A stretch of DNA of 64,000 nt from Pseudomonas frederiksbergensis (lineage in GTDB: Bacteria > Pseudomonadota > Gammaproteobacteria > Pseudomonadales > Pseudomonadaceae), in contig NZ_CP142104.1 of the NCBI RefSeq assembly GCF_035751725.1, forward strand, positions 2,108,001-2,172,000, written 5' to 3'. Positions 1 to 9,953 of this stretch are shown here, piece after piece. Position 1 is the stretch's first letter; every line of letters begins with the position of its first letter. The translations under genes were made by a program, and so were the position numbers. The notes beneath the pieces are model-generated. The model was not told where the DNA came from. It saw nothing but the letters and a program-made list of their open reading frames with translations, and ran no database searches.

Positions 1-35
1 AATGCAAACGGGCTGGCTGCGGACTGCGGCAGGGC

Positions 36-230
36 TCAGGGCGTTTGCGGCTTGTCAGGGGCAGTGAGGCCGGCCTGGATGCGCTGATAAATCTCTTCGC
101 GATGCACCGCAACGTTTTTCGGGGCGTTGATGCCGATACGGACTTGTTGGCCGCTCACGCCCAGAATGGTGATCGTGATGTCGTCACCAATATTTATGCT
201 TTCACCGACTTTGCGGGTGAGTATCAGCAT
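36..230 (-). CDS. rsmE: CsrA/RsmA-family translational regulator (RsmE type)
   Basis: A 64-residue RNA-binding protein that binds GGA-containing mRNA leaders and represses translation; in fluorescent pseudomonads it is titrated by the Gac-controlled small RNAs RsmX/Y/Z. The sequence starts [17 protein letters not shown] and has the conserved VRIGINAP and [12 protein letters not shown] segments of the family. Its sequence fits the RsmE paralog rather than RsmA, which reads RRVGETLMVGDDV at the N-terminus. The ATG at 230 is chosen because AAGGAG lies six bases upstream; an upstream in-frame start at 260 would add ten unconserved residues. Recognition of the family is certain, the RsmE assignment is by remembered sequence similarity. 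Confidence 0.95.
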   Translation of the reverse strand: MLILTRKVGESINIGDDITITILGVSGQQVRIGINAPKNVAVHREEIYQRIQAGLTAPDKPQTP

Positions 231-477
231 GGTGTTCTCCTTGATTGCTTTATAGGGCACCTGATTCAGACAGTGCAGATGTCGGTACTGCTTATAGATT
301 AGTGCTAAGTGTCACAATGTGGGTGCCTCTTTCTGACGTGCAGATGCTGCATTAATTCCCAGGGTGCGACTATACAGAGACGTTGGACAGGATTCTCGTG
401 TTTTGCGCACTGTTTAGGGCGTTTCCGGCGAGTCTGGGTGCTAAAATCCCCGCTTCATGTCTTGCGGGGGAATCGTT

Positions 478-843
478 GTGCGTAAATTGGCTTGGGTAAT
501 CGCGGTATTGGCGCTGGCAGGATGCGGGGAGGGGCGCGACGTCGAGGCACCGAAGCCGAAGCCGGCGGCCACCTCCACGCCGGCAGCTGCCGCAGCACCG
601 CAGTGGGCTGTCGAGGTTCGAGGCCAGACGCCCCAGGCCGTCAGCGACCTGACCGGATGGCTGATCGAGCACAGCTTCATGTCCAGTGTCGTCAGGGAAA
701 ACGGCAAGGACCGGGTCCTGGTCGGGCCATTGGGATCCGAGGCTGAAGCTCAGGCGAAGCAGGAGCAGATCAACGCTGCGCTGGTGCGCGCCAAGAAGCG
801 CAACATCGAGACCCTGGTCGTGGATTTTCCGCCAGCACTATAA
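478..843 (+). CDS. Putative lipoprotein with SPOR-like C-terminal domain
   Basis: A 121-residue exported protein. The GTG at 478 is preferred because a GGGGGA ribosome site ends about seven bases before it. The N-terminus VRKLAWVIAVLALAGCG is a lipoprotein signal with lipobox LAGC, followed by a Pro/Ala-rich linker (about residues 20-40) and a compact domain with the pattern WAVEVRG...GPLGSEAEAQA of SPOR (peptidoglycan-binding) repeats. Likely an outer-membrane or envelope lipoprotein; the exact function is not known. It stands alone between rsmE and a hairpin at its 3' end. Confidence 0.8.
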   Translation: MRKLAWVIAVLALAGCGEGRDVEAPKPKPAATSTPAAAAAPQWAVEVRGQTPQAVSDLTGWLIEHSFMSSVVRENGKDRVLVGPLGSEAEAQAKQEQINAALVRAKKRNIETLVVDFPPAL

Positions 844-859
844 ACAGACAGAGCCAAAC

Positions 860-885
860 CTGTGGGAGCGAGCTCGCTCCCACAG
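860..885. repeat. REP-like palindrome, probable transcription end
   Basis: A perfect 26-base palindrome with arms CTGTGGGAGCGAG / CTCGCTCCCACAG lies 16 bases after the SPOR lipoprotein stop and before the convergent endonuclease gene. The same TGTGGGAGC/GCTCCCACA arms recur at 40978, 48444 and 52456 in this window. Confidence 0.8.
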
Positions 886-913
886 TTGATTCTTGCTGCT
901 CATATACGCCAGG

Positions 914-1603
914 TCAGCCGCAGGCCTTCAAGTTAACTGGCCCGACGAATTCGTTTCCTCGCCCCATGACACACGCGACGCTCTGGTTGCGCTGACGCTC
1001 CCAGGCCTGCACGGGATAGGTCTTGTCCCAGGCTTCATACAGGCGACGATCTTGTTTGGAGAGATGCAGCCCGTATTGTTTGCTCATGTAGAAATAGGTC
1101 CTGGCGATCATCCCTCGAATGGAGGGGCGGGGCATGACTTTCTTGGCCTTGAAGTCTACTTGGGTCAAGCACGAGCCGTATTGGCCCTTCTGCACTGGCA
1201 GCCAGCCGAAGCTGAAATTGCTGCGATCGCCATTGACCTCGCCGATGCTGGGCACCAGGTTGTGCAGGTCGGCTTCGGCCCGTTGATAGACCGGGTCATA
1301 GCGGGTGCAGTTCTTGCGCCCACCCTGTTGCCAGCACTGGCGCTGGTGGCCGATCTGCCAGGCCGGGACAATATGTTCCCACTCGATGCGGGCGGCGCGG
1401 TTGGCATTCTTGCGCGGCACGTAGCCGCAGGCCGCGAGGTCCACGCGATTGCCAGTGTATTTGCACCCGCAATAGAACTCGGTGGATTGAGGCGCATAGA
1501 GCTTCCAGGCGACTTTCTTGGCTTCGTTGAACGTGCGGGGTGCACCCGCCTGTGCGCCCGTGGCAACGAAGACGAGCAATAAAGCTAAACAGCGGAAATT
1601 CAT
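914..1603 (-). CDS. Exported endonuclease I family nuclease
   Basis: A 229-residue nuclease of the EndA/Dns family that degrades DNA outside the inner membrane. A signal peptide (MNFRCLALLLVFVATGAQA) is followed by the hallmark motifs RIEWEHIVPA (catalytic His region) and ADLHNLVPSIGEVNGDRSN, and by several Cys residues expected to form disulfides. The ATG at 1603 is used: AAGGAAG lies ten bases upstream, while the in-frame TTG at 1612 would abut that site. It follows the DUF1654 gene with a five-base gap, so the two are probably cotranscribed. Confidence 0.9.
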   Translation of the reverse strand: MNFRCLALLLVFVATGAQAGAPRTFNEAKKVAWKLYAPQSTEFYCGCKYTGNRVDLAACGYVPRKNANRAARIEWEHIVPAWQIGHQRQCWQQGGRKNCTRYDPVYQRAEADLHNLVPSIGEVNGDRSNFSFGWLPVQKGQYGSCLTQVDFKAKKVMPRPSIRGMIARTYFYMSKQYGLHLSKQDRRLYEAWDKTYPVQAWERQRNQSVACVMGRGNEFVGPVNLKACG

Positions 1604-1608
1604 CAGGT

Positions 1609-1908
1609 TCAATCTTCCTTCGGCACTACCCAGAAAACCTGCACACCGCCATCGTCGCGATAGGCGAGGGTCACGTTGTCGTTCTCATCGATTTCCGCCA
1701 GCAGGCGTTCCCATTCATCCACTGGCTCGTCGGGGAGACGAAAGATCAGGGCCGCCTTGGCATTTTGTGCGGTGGGAGCGTTTATGATTTTCGAAACCCG
1801 TAGGCCGAGGCGTGTATAGGAATCTAAGGGGGTAGTTGCAGCGGAGGGCGTGGCCACAGGATTGTCCTTATTAAGCTGTACGTGCATACAGTATTTAACC
1901 GTAGGCAT
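1609..1908 (-). CDS. DUF1654 family protein
   Basis: A 99-residue cytoplasmic protein matching the Pseudomonas DUF1654 family, seen in the core segment SYTRLGLRVSKIINAP, the middle FRLPDEPVDEWERLLAEID and the C-terminal YRDDGGVQVFWV. No biochemical function is known. A shorter version starting at the ATG at 1887 is possible; neither start has a strong ribosome site. It is the first gene of a pair with the endonuclease gene downstream, which suggests but does not prove a DNA-damage or DNA-uptake link. Confidence 0.8.
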   Translation of the reverse strand: MPTVKYCMHVQLNKDNPVATPSAATTPLDSYTRLGLRVSKIINAPTAQNAKAALIFRLPDEPVDEWERLLAEIDENDNVTLAYRDDGGVQVFWVVPKED

Positions 1909-2027
1909 TTACGCAACTGCTTAAATTTCAAGAAAATCGTCTGACAGCACTTTTTCCATTTTGATGTAGGAGGAAGACTCTTTTTTATCGAGCCTGATAA
2001 ACACTGCGCAAATGGGTGCCTCGAGGT

Positions 2028-2049
2028 GCCCGACCGATATCGGTCGGGC
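2028..2049. terminator. Palindromic hairpin downstream of asparaginase gene
   Basis: A perfect 22-base palindrome with arms GCCCGACCGAT / ATCGGTCGGGC lies eight bases past the stop of the asparaginase gene on the minus strand. There is no T tract, so it may stabilise the 3' end rather than act as an intrinsic terminator. Confidence 0.6.
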
Positions 2050-2057
2050 GGGGACGA

Positions 2058-3161
<1,104 letters not shown>

Positions 3162-3462
3162 TCATGAGGATTCATCTAGATGCTCCGGCAGACCTGAATG
3201 CCGGAAGCACTGTTGCCAGAGCATGATCCGTACCAGTGCGCCGCTGGTGTGGGGCTGCCTTCTAACACCTTGAAAATAAAACGATATGTATTTTCTGGCG
3301 GATGCTTGCGGCGAGTGCCTGGACGGATTTCCGAACATCGTGTTGTTTGCTGTTCGGTTAACCGGAGGGGAGTGGTCTGAAGGACGGTTTCCTGAGAGTG
3401 ATGCTAAAGAAAACCCGTTGACGGACGATCTTCCTTGTAGGAATTCATTCATGGAGTGAAAC

Positions 3463-3885
3463 ATGAGCATGTCAATCGGCTTGCCGAACGCCGCCGCCGT
3501 CACCATTGGCGGTAAAACCACAGCGACGGTGAATGCCCTGAGCGAGGCGAGCGAGGACGCCTTGGGTGAACGCCAGGTTCGCGCAGACCTTCGTACTGAA
3601 ACCGAGAGCAAGACCGAAAAAAGCGACAGCACCCAAAGCATCGCCACGAAAATCCTGCTCAAGCGCATGCAGGAGCTACAGCAGCAATTGCGCGATCAAC
3701 AACAGCAACTCGCCGCAGCACAGGCGCGCCCATATGCAACGCCTGAAGCCAGGACTACCGCTATCATGGCCATCCAGGGGCAGATCGCCGATACTACTGG
3801 CGCACTGCAGCAGGTCACGGGCAGCTTGATCAAGGAGCTGGTGAAGGAGTCCGGCTCCGGCGCGCTGGTCAATACCACTGCCTGA
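3463..3885 (+). CDS. Hypothetical coiled-coil protein
   Basis: A 140-residue protein not recognised as a characterised family. Residues about 60-95 form a Gln-rich coiled coil (LLKRMQELQQQLRDQQQQLA), and the rest is Ala/Thr-rich and hydrophilic without signal peptide or membrane segment. Codon use is typical of the chromosome and a conventional GGAGTGAAAC site precedes the ATG. It sits alone between the asparaginase gene and the ribose operon. Function unknown. Confidence 0.7.
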   Translation: MSMSIGLPNAAAVTIGGKTTATVNALSEASEDALGERQVRADLRTETESKTEKSDSTQSIATKILLKRMQELQQQLRDQQQQLAAAQARPYATPEARTTAIMAIQGQIADTTGALQQVTGSLIKELVKESGSGALVNTTA

Positions 3886-3951
3886 TTCTGGACGTTGCGG
3901 ATGAAACCGTAACGTTGACAAAACTCCGATGCTTTACCATAGTTCATTCCA

Positions 3952-3965
3952 CGCAAACGTTTGCG
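3952..3965. promoter_or_regulatory. LacI-type operator of the rbs operon
   Basis: The perfect 14-base palindrome CGCAAACGTTTGCG lies 54 bases before the rbsB start. It matches the CGNAANCGNTTNCG pattern bound by LacI/GalR family repressors. By position it should be the RbsR operator, released when ribose is present. Confidence 0.8.
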
Positions 3966-4019
3966 CGATCGTCGTGCGACGATTTTTGCTCAAAATAATC
4001 ATAAAATCGGAGTGAACCC

Positions 4020-4979
4020 ATGAAGCTGCCATTCGCTGGACGCCTTCTCGCCGTCGCCATGCTCGCGGCTGCATCCGCTGCGCTGCCTTTCTCCTCGGCG
4101 CTCGCCCAGACGCCGGAAAAACCCAAGGTTGCCCTGGTCATGAAATCCCTGGCCAACGAGTTCTTCCTGACCATGGAAGACGGTGCCAAGGCTTACCAGA
4201 AGGAAAACTCCGCCGATTTCGACCTGATCTCCAACGGGATCAAGGATGAAACCGACACCGCCAACCAAATTCGTATCGTCGAGCAGATGATCGTCTCCAA
4301 GGTCAATGCGCTGGTGATCGCGCCTGCCGATTCCAAGGCGATGGTGCCGGTCATCAAGAAGGCCGTCGACGCCGGCATCACCGTAATCAACATTGACAAC
4401 CAACTCGACCCGGCGGTGGTCAAGAGCAAGAACATCAACGTGCCGTTCGTAGGCCCTGACAACCGCAAGGGCGCTCGCCTGGTGGGTGAGTACCTGGCCA
4501 AGCAGCTCAAGGCCGGCGACGAAGTGGGCATTATCGAAGGCGTGTCGACCACCACCAACGCCCAGGCGCGCACCGCGGGCTTCAAGGACGCAATGGAAGC
4601 GGCACAGATCAAGGTCGTTTCCCTGCAGTCCGGTGATTGGGAAATCAACAAGGGGAACCAGGTCGCCGCGTCGATGCTTAGCGAATACCCGAACATCAAG
4701 GCACTGCTGGCCGGTAACGACAGCATGGCGGTCGGCGCCGTCTCGGCCGTGCGCGCCGCGGGTAAGGCGGGCAAGGTGCAAGTAGTCGGCTACGACAACA
4801 TCAACGCGATCAAGCCGATGCTCAAGGACGGTCGTGTCCTCGCGACCGCTGACCAGTTCGCTGCCAAGCAGGCTGTGTTCGGCATCGAGACCGCCCTGAA
4901 GATCATCAAGGGTGAAAAAGTCAACAATGGCACCAACGGCGTCATTGAAACTCCGGTCGAGCTGGTGACCAAGCCGTAA
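4020..4979 (+). CDS. rbsB: Ribose ABC transporter substrate-binding protein
   Basis: A 319-residue periplasmic binding protein of the pentose/galactose type (Peripla_BP_4). A signal peptide ends near ALAQTPEKP. The mature part begins KVALVMKSLANEFF and carries the sugar-pocket segments QMIVSKVNALVIAP and LAGNDSMAVGAVSAVRAAG typical of RbsB. First gene of the rbs operon; the operator palindrome lies just upstream and an intercistronic hairpin follows the stop, which in such operons keeps binding-protein mRNA abundant. Ribose is the expected ligand given rbsK and rbsD in the same operon. Confidence 0.93.
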   Translation: MKLPFAGRLLAVAMLAAASAALPFSSALAQTPEKPKVALVMKSLANEFFLTMEDGAKAYQKENSADFDLISNGIKDETDTANQIRIVEQMIVSKVNALVIAPADSKAMVPVIKKAVDAGITVINIDNQLDPAVVKSKNINVPFVGPDNRKGARLVGEYLAKQLKAGDEVGIIEGVSTTTNAQARTAGFKDAMEAAQIKVVSLQSGDWEINKGNQVAASMLSEYPNIKALLAGNDSMAVGAVSAVRAAGKAGKVQVVGYDNINAIKPMLKDGRVLATADQFAAKQAVFGIETALKIIKGEKVNNGTNGVIETPVELVTKP

Positions 4980-4995
4980 CCCTGGCGACACAACG

Positions 4996-5019
4996 GCGCT
5001 CGCCCGTCCGGGCGGGCGC
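4996..5019 (+). other. Intercistronic hairpin between rbsB and rbsA
   Basis: Arms GCGCTCGCCCG and CGGGCGGGCGC (one G-T wobble) form a strong hairpin directly after rbsB and before the rbsA ribosome site. Such structures commonly protect the upstream message from 3' exonucleases and reduce transport-ATPase expression relative to the binding protein. Confidence 0.6.
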
Positions 5020-5034
5020 ATTGGAGAGTTTGTT

Positions 5035-6588
5035 ATGTCCGTTCGCGACCCGAACGCTGTCCTGTGCGTCAGCGGTATCGGCAAGACTTATGCCCAGCCG
5101 GTACTGAGCGATATCAACCTGACGTTGATGCGCGGTGAAGTGCTGGCGCTGACCGGCGAAAATGGTGCCGGCAAAAGTACCTTGTCCAAGATCATCGGCG
5201 GGCTGGTCACGCCGACGACCGGACAGATGCAGTTCCAAGGGCAGGACTATCGCCCCGGCAGCCGGACCCAGGCGGAAGAGCAGGGCGTGCGCATGGTGAT
5301 GCAGGAACTCAACCTGCTGCCGACCCTCTCCGTGGCCGAGAACCTGTTTCTCGACAACCTGCCCAGCCATGGTGGCTGGATCAGCCGCAAGCAATTGCGC
5401 AAGGCGGCGATCGAGGCCATGGCCCAGGTGGGGCTCGATGCAATCGATCCCGACACGCTGGTCGGCGAGCTGGGGATCGGTCACCAGCAGATGGTGGAGA
5501 TCGCCCGCAACCTGATCGGCGATTGCCATGTGCTGATCCTCGACGAACCGACCGCCATGCTGACAGCCCGCGAAGTCGAGATGCTCTTTGAGCAGATCAC
5601 CCGCTTGCAGGCGCGTGGCGTGTCGATCATCTACATTTCCCATCGCCTCGAAGAATTGGCCCGTGTCGCCCAGCGCATTGCGGTGTTGCGCGATGGCAAC
5701 CTGGTCTGCGTCGAGCCGATGGCCAACTACAACAGTGAGCAGTTGGTGACACTGATGGTCGGTCGGGAGCTGGGCGAGCACATCGACCTGGGCCCGCGCC
5801 AGATTGGCGCCCCCGCGCTGACCGTGAAGGGCCTGACCCGCTCCGACAAGGTCCGTGATGTGTCTTTCGAAGTTCGCAGCGGGGAAATCTTCGGTATTTC
5901 CGGGCTGATCGGGGCTGGGCGCACGGAACTGCTGCGGCTGATCTTTGGTGCCGATGTGGCTGATAGCGGCACGGTGGCGTTGGGCTTGCCAACCAACGTG
6001 GTCAGCATTCGCTCACCAGCCGATGCGGTGGCCCATGGCATCGCCTTGATCACCGAGGATCGCAAGGGCGAAGGCCTGCTGCTGACCCAATCCATCGCCG
6101 CCAACATTGCCCTGGGCAACATGCCGGAGATTTCCAGCGCCGGCCTGGTCGATGGCAGCGCGGAACAAGCCTTGGCGCAGCGGCAGATCGACGCCATGCG
6201 TATCCGCAGCTCCAGCCCGACGCAACTGGTGTCCGAACTGTCCGGCGGCAATCAACAGAAAGTGGTGATCGGTCGTTGGCTGGAGCGCGATTGTTCTGTA
6301 CTGCTGTTCGATGAGCCAACCCGCGGTATCGACGTCGGCGCCAAATTCGATATTTATGCGTTGCTCGGTGAGTTGACTCGCCAGGGCAAGGCGTTGGTGG
6401 TGGTTTCCAGCGACCTGAGGGAATTGATGTTGATCTGTGATCGGATCGGCGTGCTCTCGGCCGGGCGCCTGATCGACACGTTCGAGCGCGACAGCTGGAC
6501 CCAGGATGACTTGCTTGCCGCCGCGTTCGCCGGCTACCAGAAACGTGATGCGCTGCTCAACGAAGCGGCGCCTAGGGATCTCTCATGA
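5035..6588 (+). CDS. rbsA: Ribose ABC transporter ATP-binding protein
   Basis: A 517-residue duplicated ATPase that energises ribose import. The N-terminal half has Walker A GENGAGKST, and Walker B VLILDEPTAM with a diverged signature (LGIGHQQMVEIAR). The C-terminal half has the degenerate Walker A GLIGAGRTE and a canonical LSGGNQQKVVIGRWL plus VLLFDEPTRGID, the usual asymmetry of RbsA/XylG proteins. It follows rbsB by 55 bases and overlaps rbsC by four bases (ATGA), indicating translational coupling. Confidence 0.95.
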   Translation: MSVRDPNAVLCVSGIGKTYAQPVLSDINLTLMRGEVLALTGENGAGKSTLSKIIGGLVTPTTGQMQFQGQDYRPGSRTQAEEQGVRMVMQELNLLPTLSVAENLFLDNLPSHGGWISRKQLRKAAIEAMAQVGLDAIDPDTLVGELGIGHQQMVEIARNLIGDCHVLILDEPTAMLTAREVEMLFEQITRLQARGVSIIYISHRLEELARVAQRIAVLRDGNLVCVEPMANYNSEQLVTLMVGRELGEHIDLGPRQIGAPALTVKGLTRSDKVRDVSFEVRSGEIFGISGLIGAGRTELLRLIFGADVADSGTVALGLPTNVVSIRSPADAVAHGIALITEDRKGEGLLLTQSIAANIALGNMPEISSAGLVDGSAEQALAQRQIDAMRIRSSSPTQLVSELSGGNQQKVVIGRWLERDCSVLLFDEPTRGIDVGAKFDIYALLGELTRQGKALVVVSSDLRELMLICDRIGVLSAGRLIDTFERDSWTQDDLLAAAFAGYQKRDALLNEAAPRDLS

Positions 6589-7562
6589 AAACCGCACCTG
6601 CCGTCGGCAAATCCAATGGCAACTTTTATGGCCTCGGCACCTACCTGGGCCTGGCCGGCGCCTTGCTGGCCATGGTCGCGCTGTTCTCGGTCCTGAGCAG
6701 CCATTTCCTTTCCTATGACACCTTCAGCACCCTGGCCAACCAGATTCCCGACTTGATGGTGCTGGCGGTCGGCATGACGTTTATCCTGATCATCGGTGGC
6801 ATCGACCTGTCGGTAGGCTCGGTGCTGGCGTTGGCGGCATCCACCGTCAGCGTGGCGGTACTCGGTTGGGGCTGGAGTGTCTGGCCGTCGGCCTTGCTCG
6901 GCATGGCCGTGGCGGCCTTGGCGGGTACGGTCACCGGTTCGATTACCGTGGCATGGCGCATCCCGTCGTTCATCGTCTCGCTGGGCGTGCTGGAAATGGC
7001 CCGGGGCCTTGCGTACCAGATGACCGGCTCGCGGACCGCCTATATCGGTGACTCCTTCGCTTGGCTGTCCAATCCGATCGCCTTCGGTATTTCGCCTTCG
7101 TTCATCATCGCCTTGCTGGTGATCTTCGTCGCCCAGGCGGTGCTGACCCGCACGGTGTTCGGCCGCTACCTGATCGGCATCGGCACCAACGAAGAAGCCG
7201 TGCGTTTGGCCGGCATCAACCCAAAACCCTACAAGATCCTGGTGTTCAGCCTGATGGGCTTGCTGGCCGGTGTCGCGGCGCTGTTCCAGATTTCGCGCCT
7301 GGAAGCGGCGGACCCCAACGCGGGTTCGGGACTCGAGTTGCAAGTTATCGCGGCCGTGGTCATTGGTGGCACCAGCCTGATGGGGGGGCGTGGTTCGGTG
7401 ATCAGCACTTTCTTCGGCGTGCTGATCATTTCCGTGCTGGCGGCGGGCCTGGCCCAGATCGGCGCGACCGAGCCGACCAAACGCATCATTACCGGCGCGG
7501 TGATCGTGATTGCAGTGGTGCTCGATACGTACCGCAGCCAGCGCGCCAGTCGGCGGGCTTGA
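6585..7562 (+). CDS. rbsC: Ribose ABC transporter permease
   Basis: A 325-residue inner-membrane permease of the RbsC/XylH/AraH family with eight to ten hydrophobic segments. The conserved GIDLSVGSVLALAA segment and GGTSLMGGRGSV loop near the C-terminus identify it. It probably works as a homodimer with RbsA. Its start overlaps the rbsA stop (ATGA) and the repressor gene starts three bases after its stop. Confidence 0.95.
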   Translation: MKTAPAVGKSNGNFYGLGTYLGLAGALLAMVALFSVLSSHFLSYDTFSTLANQIPDLMVLAVGMTFILIIGGIDLSVGSVLALAASTVSVAVLGWGWSVWPSALLGMAVAALAGTVTGSITVAWRIPSFIVSLGVLEMARGLAYQMTGSRTAYIGDSFAWLSNPIAFGISPSFIIALLVIFVAQAVLTRTVFGRYLIGIGTNEEAVRLAGINPKPYKILVFSLMGLLAGVAALFQISRLEAADPNAGSGLELQVIAAVVIGGTSLMGGRGSVISTFFGVLIISVLAAGLAQIGATEPTKRIITGAVIVIAVVLDTYRSQRASRRA

Positions 7563-7565
7563 ACC

Positions 7566-8585
7566 ATGGCGACGATCAAGGATGTGGCGGCGCTCGCCGG
7601 GATTTCCTACACGACCGTGTCCCATGTGGTGAACAAGACGCGGCCGGTCAGTGACGAGGTGCGGCGCAAGGTGGAGGCCGCCATCGAGCGATTGGACTAC
7701 GTGCCCAGTGCGGTGGCGCGCTCGCTCAAGGCCAAGACCACGGCCACCATTGGCCTGCTGGTGCCCAACAGCCTCAACCCGTACTTCGCCGAGCTGGCCC
7801 GCGGGATAGAGGATTACTGTGAGCGCAATGGTTACTGCGTGATCCTCTGCAATTCCGATGACAACCCGGACAAGCAGCGCAGTTATCTGCGGGTGCTGCT
7901 GGAAAAACGTATCGATGGATTGATCGTGGCGTCGGCCGGGGGCGATGTGGGCCTGGCCGAGGGCTTGACCAATGTGCGTACGCCGATGGTGATCGTGGAC
8001 CGCGGCCTCGATGGAGTGGACGCGGACCTGGTCCGTATCGACCATGAATATGGTGCCTACCTGGCAACCCGGCATCTGCTGGACCTGGGACATCGCGACA
8101 TTGCCTTTATCGGCGGCCCCGCGGACACCAGCGTGGCGCAAATGCGCCTGGCGGGTTACTGCCGTGCACTGGAAGAGGCGGGAATCGAGCTGCCCGTCGA
8201 GCGCATGCTCGAAAGCGATTTCACCAGTATCGGCGGTTACCGGGCGGCGGCCCGACTGCTTGAGCAGCAGCCACCCAGTGCGATTTTCGCGGCCAACGAC
8301 ATGATTGGCATCGGTGCATTGCGCGCCGCCGCCGAACGCAACGTCCGCGTGCCCAGCGAATTGTCGATCATCGGCTTCGATGACATCCAGATGAGCCGTT
8401 ACGTCTACCCGGCGCTCACCACGGTAGGGCAGTCGATCCTGGACCTGGGGGAGATGGCGGCCGAGGTGCTGCTTCGGCGGATCGCAACGCCGGGGCTTGC
8501 CACTGATCAGCGGATCGTGACGCCGAGCATTGTCTTGCGGGAATCGACTGCGCCGTTGTCCGGTACATTCGCCCAATACCGCTGA
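7566..8585 (+). CDS. rbsR: LacI-family ribose operon repressor
   Basis: A 339-residue repressor with an N-terminal LacI helix-turn-helix (MATIKDVAALAGISYTTVSH) and hinge (ARSLKAKTTATIG), followed by a periplasmic-binding-protein-like effector domain. Encoded inside the operon it should control, between permease and kinase genes. The palindrome at 3952-3965 is the natural operator. The effector is inferred to be ribose or a ribose phosphate. Confidence 0.92.
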   Translation: MATIKDVAALAGISYTTVSHVVNKTRPVSDEVRRKVEAAIERLDYVPSAVARSLKAKTTATIGLLVPNSLNPYFAELARGIEDYCERNGYCVILCNSDDNPDKQRSYLRVLLEKRIDGLIVASAGGDVGLAEGLTNVRTPMVIVDRGLDGVDADLVRIDHEYGAYLATRHLLDLGHRDIAFIGGPADTSVAQMRLAGYCRALEEAGIELPVERMLESDFTSIGGYRAAARLLEQQPPSAIFAANDMIGIGALRAAAERNVRVPSELSIIGFDDIQMSRYVYPALTTVGQSILDLGEMAAEVLLRRIATPGLATDQRIVTPSIVLRESTAPLSGTFAQYR

Positions 8586-8608
8586 ACCGAATTGACGAGT
8601 AATGATGT

Positions 8609-9523
8609 ATGCCAGCAAAAGTAGTGGTAATAGGCAGTCTGAACATGGACCTGGTGACGCGCGCGCCGCGTCTGCCCCGTGGTGGCGAAACGCTGATCGG
8701 AGAGTCGTTCTCCACCATCCCGGGCGGCAAGGGCGCCAACCAGGCGGTGGCTGCCGCGCGCCTGGGTGCGCAAGTGGCCATGGTCGGTTGCGTCGGCAAT
8801 GACGCTTATGGGCAGCAGTTGCGTGGTGCGTTGCTGGCCGAGGGCATCGATTGTCAGGCGGTCAGCGTGGTGGAGGGGGCCAGCGGCGTGGCGCTGATTG
8901 TGGTCGACGACAACAGCCAGAACGCGATCGTTATCGTCGCCGGCGCCAACGGTGAGCTGACGCCCAGCGTCCTCGACAGTTTCGACGCAGTGCTGCAAGG
9001 CGCTGACGTGATCGTCTGCCAGCTAGAAGTGCCGGATGCCACTGTCGGGCATGCGCTCAAGCGCGGCCGTGAGCTCGGCAAGATCGTCATCCTCAACCCG
9101 GCGCCGGCCTCCCACGCCTTGCCGAGCGACTGGTATGCCTACGTCGACTACCTGATCCCCAACGAAAGCGAGGCGATGGTGCTCAGTGGCCTGGCCGTGG
9201 ATTCCCTGGAAACCGCCGAAGCGGCGGCGACGCAATTGATCGCGGCCGGTGCCGGCAAGGTGATCGTAACGCTGGGGGGGCAGGGGTTGATGTTCGCCAA
9301 CGGAACGAGCTTCGAACACTTCCCGGCGCCGCGGGTCAAGGCGGTGGACACCACGGCGGCCGGCGATACGTTTGTCGGCGGCTTCGCGGCGGCCTTGGCA
9401 AATGGCAAGGACGAAGTCGAGGCCATTCGTTTCGGCCAGGTCGCCGCTGCGCTGTCGGTCACCCGCGCGGGCGCGCAGCCTTCCATTCCCGCATTGCTTG
9501 AAGTACAGGCGTTCGAATCATGA
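8609..9523 (+). CDS. rbsK: Ribokinase
   Basis: A 304-residue PfkB-family kinase that phosphorylates D-ribose to ribose 5-phosphate. It shows the N-terminal substrate signature [15 protein letters not shown] and the C-terminal catalytic motif [17 protein letters not shown] with the Asp base. The ATG at 8609 follows GACGAG. Its stop overlaps the rbsD start by four bases. Confidence 0.95.
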   Translation: MPAKVVVIGSLNMDLVTRAPRLPRGGETLIGESFSTIPGGKGANQAVAAARLGAQVAMVGCVGNDAYGQQLRGALLAEGIDCQAVSVVEGASGVALIVVDDNSQNAIVIVAGANGELTPSVLDSFDAVLQGADVIVCQLEVPDATVGHALKRGRELGKIVILNPAPASHALPSDWYAYVDYLIPNESEAMVLSGLAVDSLETAEAAATQLIAAGAGKVIVTLGGQGLMFANGTSFEHFPAPRVKAVDTTAAGDTFVGGFAAALANGKDEVEAIRFGQVAAALSVTRAGAQPSIPALLEVQAFES

Positions 9524-9924
9524 AAAAGACCCCTTTGTTGAATATTGCCTTGTCACGCCTGATCGCCTCGCTCGGCCACGGCGACAAGGTGGTGATCGGT
9601 GACGCTGGGCTGCCGGTGCCGCCGCACGTCGAATTGATCGACCTTGCGTTGACCCATGGCATCCCCGATTTTGTCAGTACCTTGAACGTGCTGCTCAGTG
9701 AGATGCAGGTCGAAAGCCATGTGCTGGCCGAGGAAATCCTCGACAGGCAACCGTCAGCACTCGCCACGTTGGAGGCGCTGCATGCCGAAGGCGCGCTGGG
9801 TTCGCGGGAGTTGGTGAGCCACGAGCAATTCAAGGTCCTTACGCGCGAGGCGAGGGCGATCATTCGCACCGGAGAATGCTCTCCGTATTGCAACGTGGTG
9901 CTGATCGCTGGCGTCACGTTCTAG
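9520..9924 (+). CDS. rbsD: D-ribose pyranase
   Basis: A 134-residue pyranase/mutarotase that interconverts beta-pyranose and beta-furanose ribose so that ribokinase can use it. Family features are the N-terminal [27 protein letters not shown] with the catalytic His and Asp, and the C-terminal [17 protein letters not shown] with the conserved Tyr region. Length is normal. Translationally coupled to rbsK by ATGA overlap. Confidence 0.95.
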   Translation: MKKTPLLNIALSRLIASLGHGDKVVIGDAGLPVPPHVELIDLALTHGIPDFVSTLNVLLSEMQVESHVLAEEILDRQPSALATLEALHAEGALGSRELVSHEQFKVLTREARAIIRTGECSPYCNVVLIAGVTF

Positions 9925-9953
9925 ATTTCATCCACCTGCACAAGGAGTGCGCC

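Noticed and set aside
6534..8618. Minus-strand open frame of 694 codons across rbsC and rbsR
   Set aside because: Antisense to two genes with unmistakable domains; composition is His/Arg/Gln-rich as typical of shadow frames.
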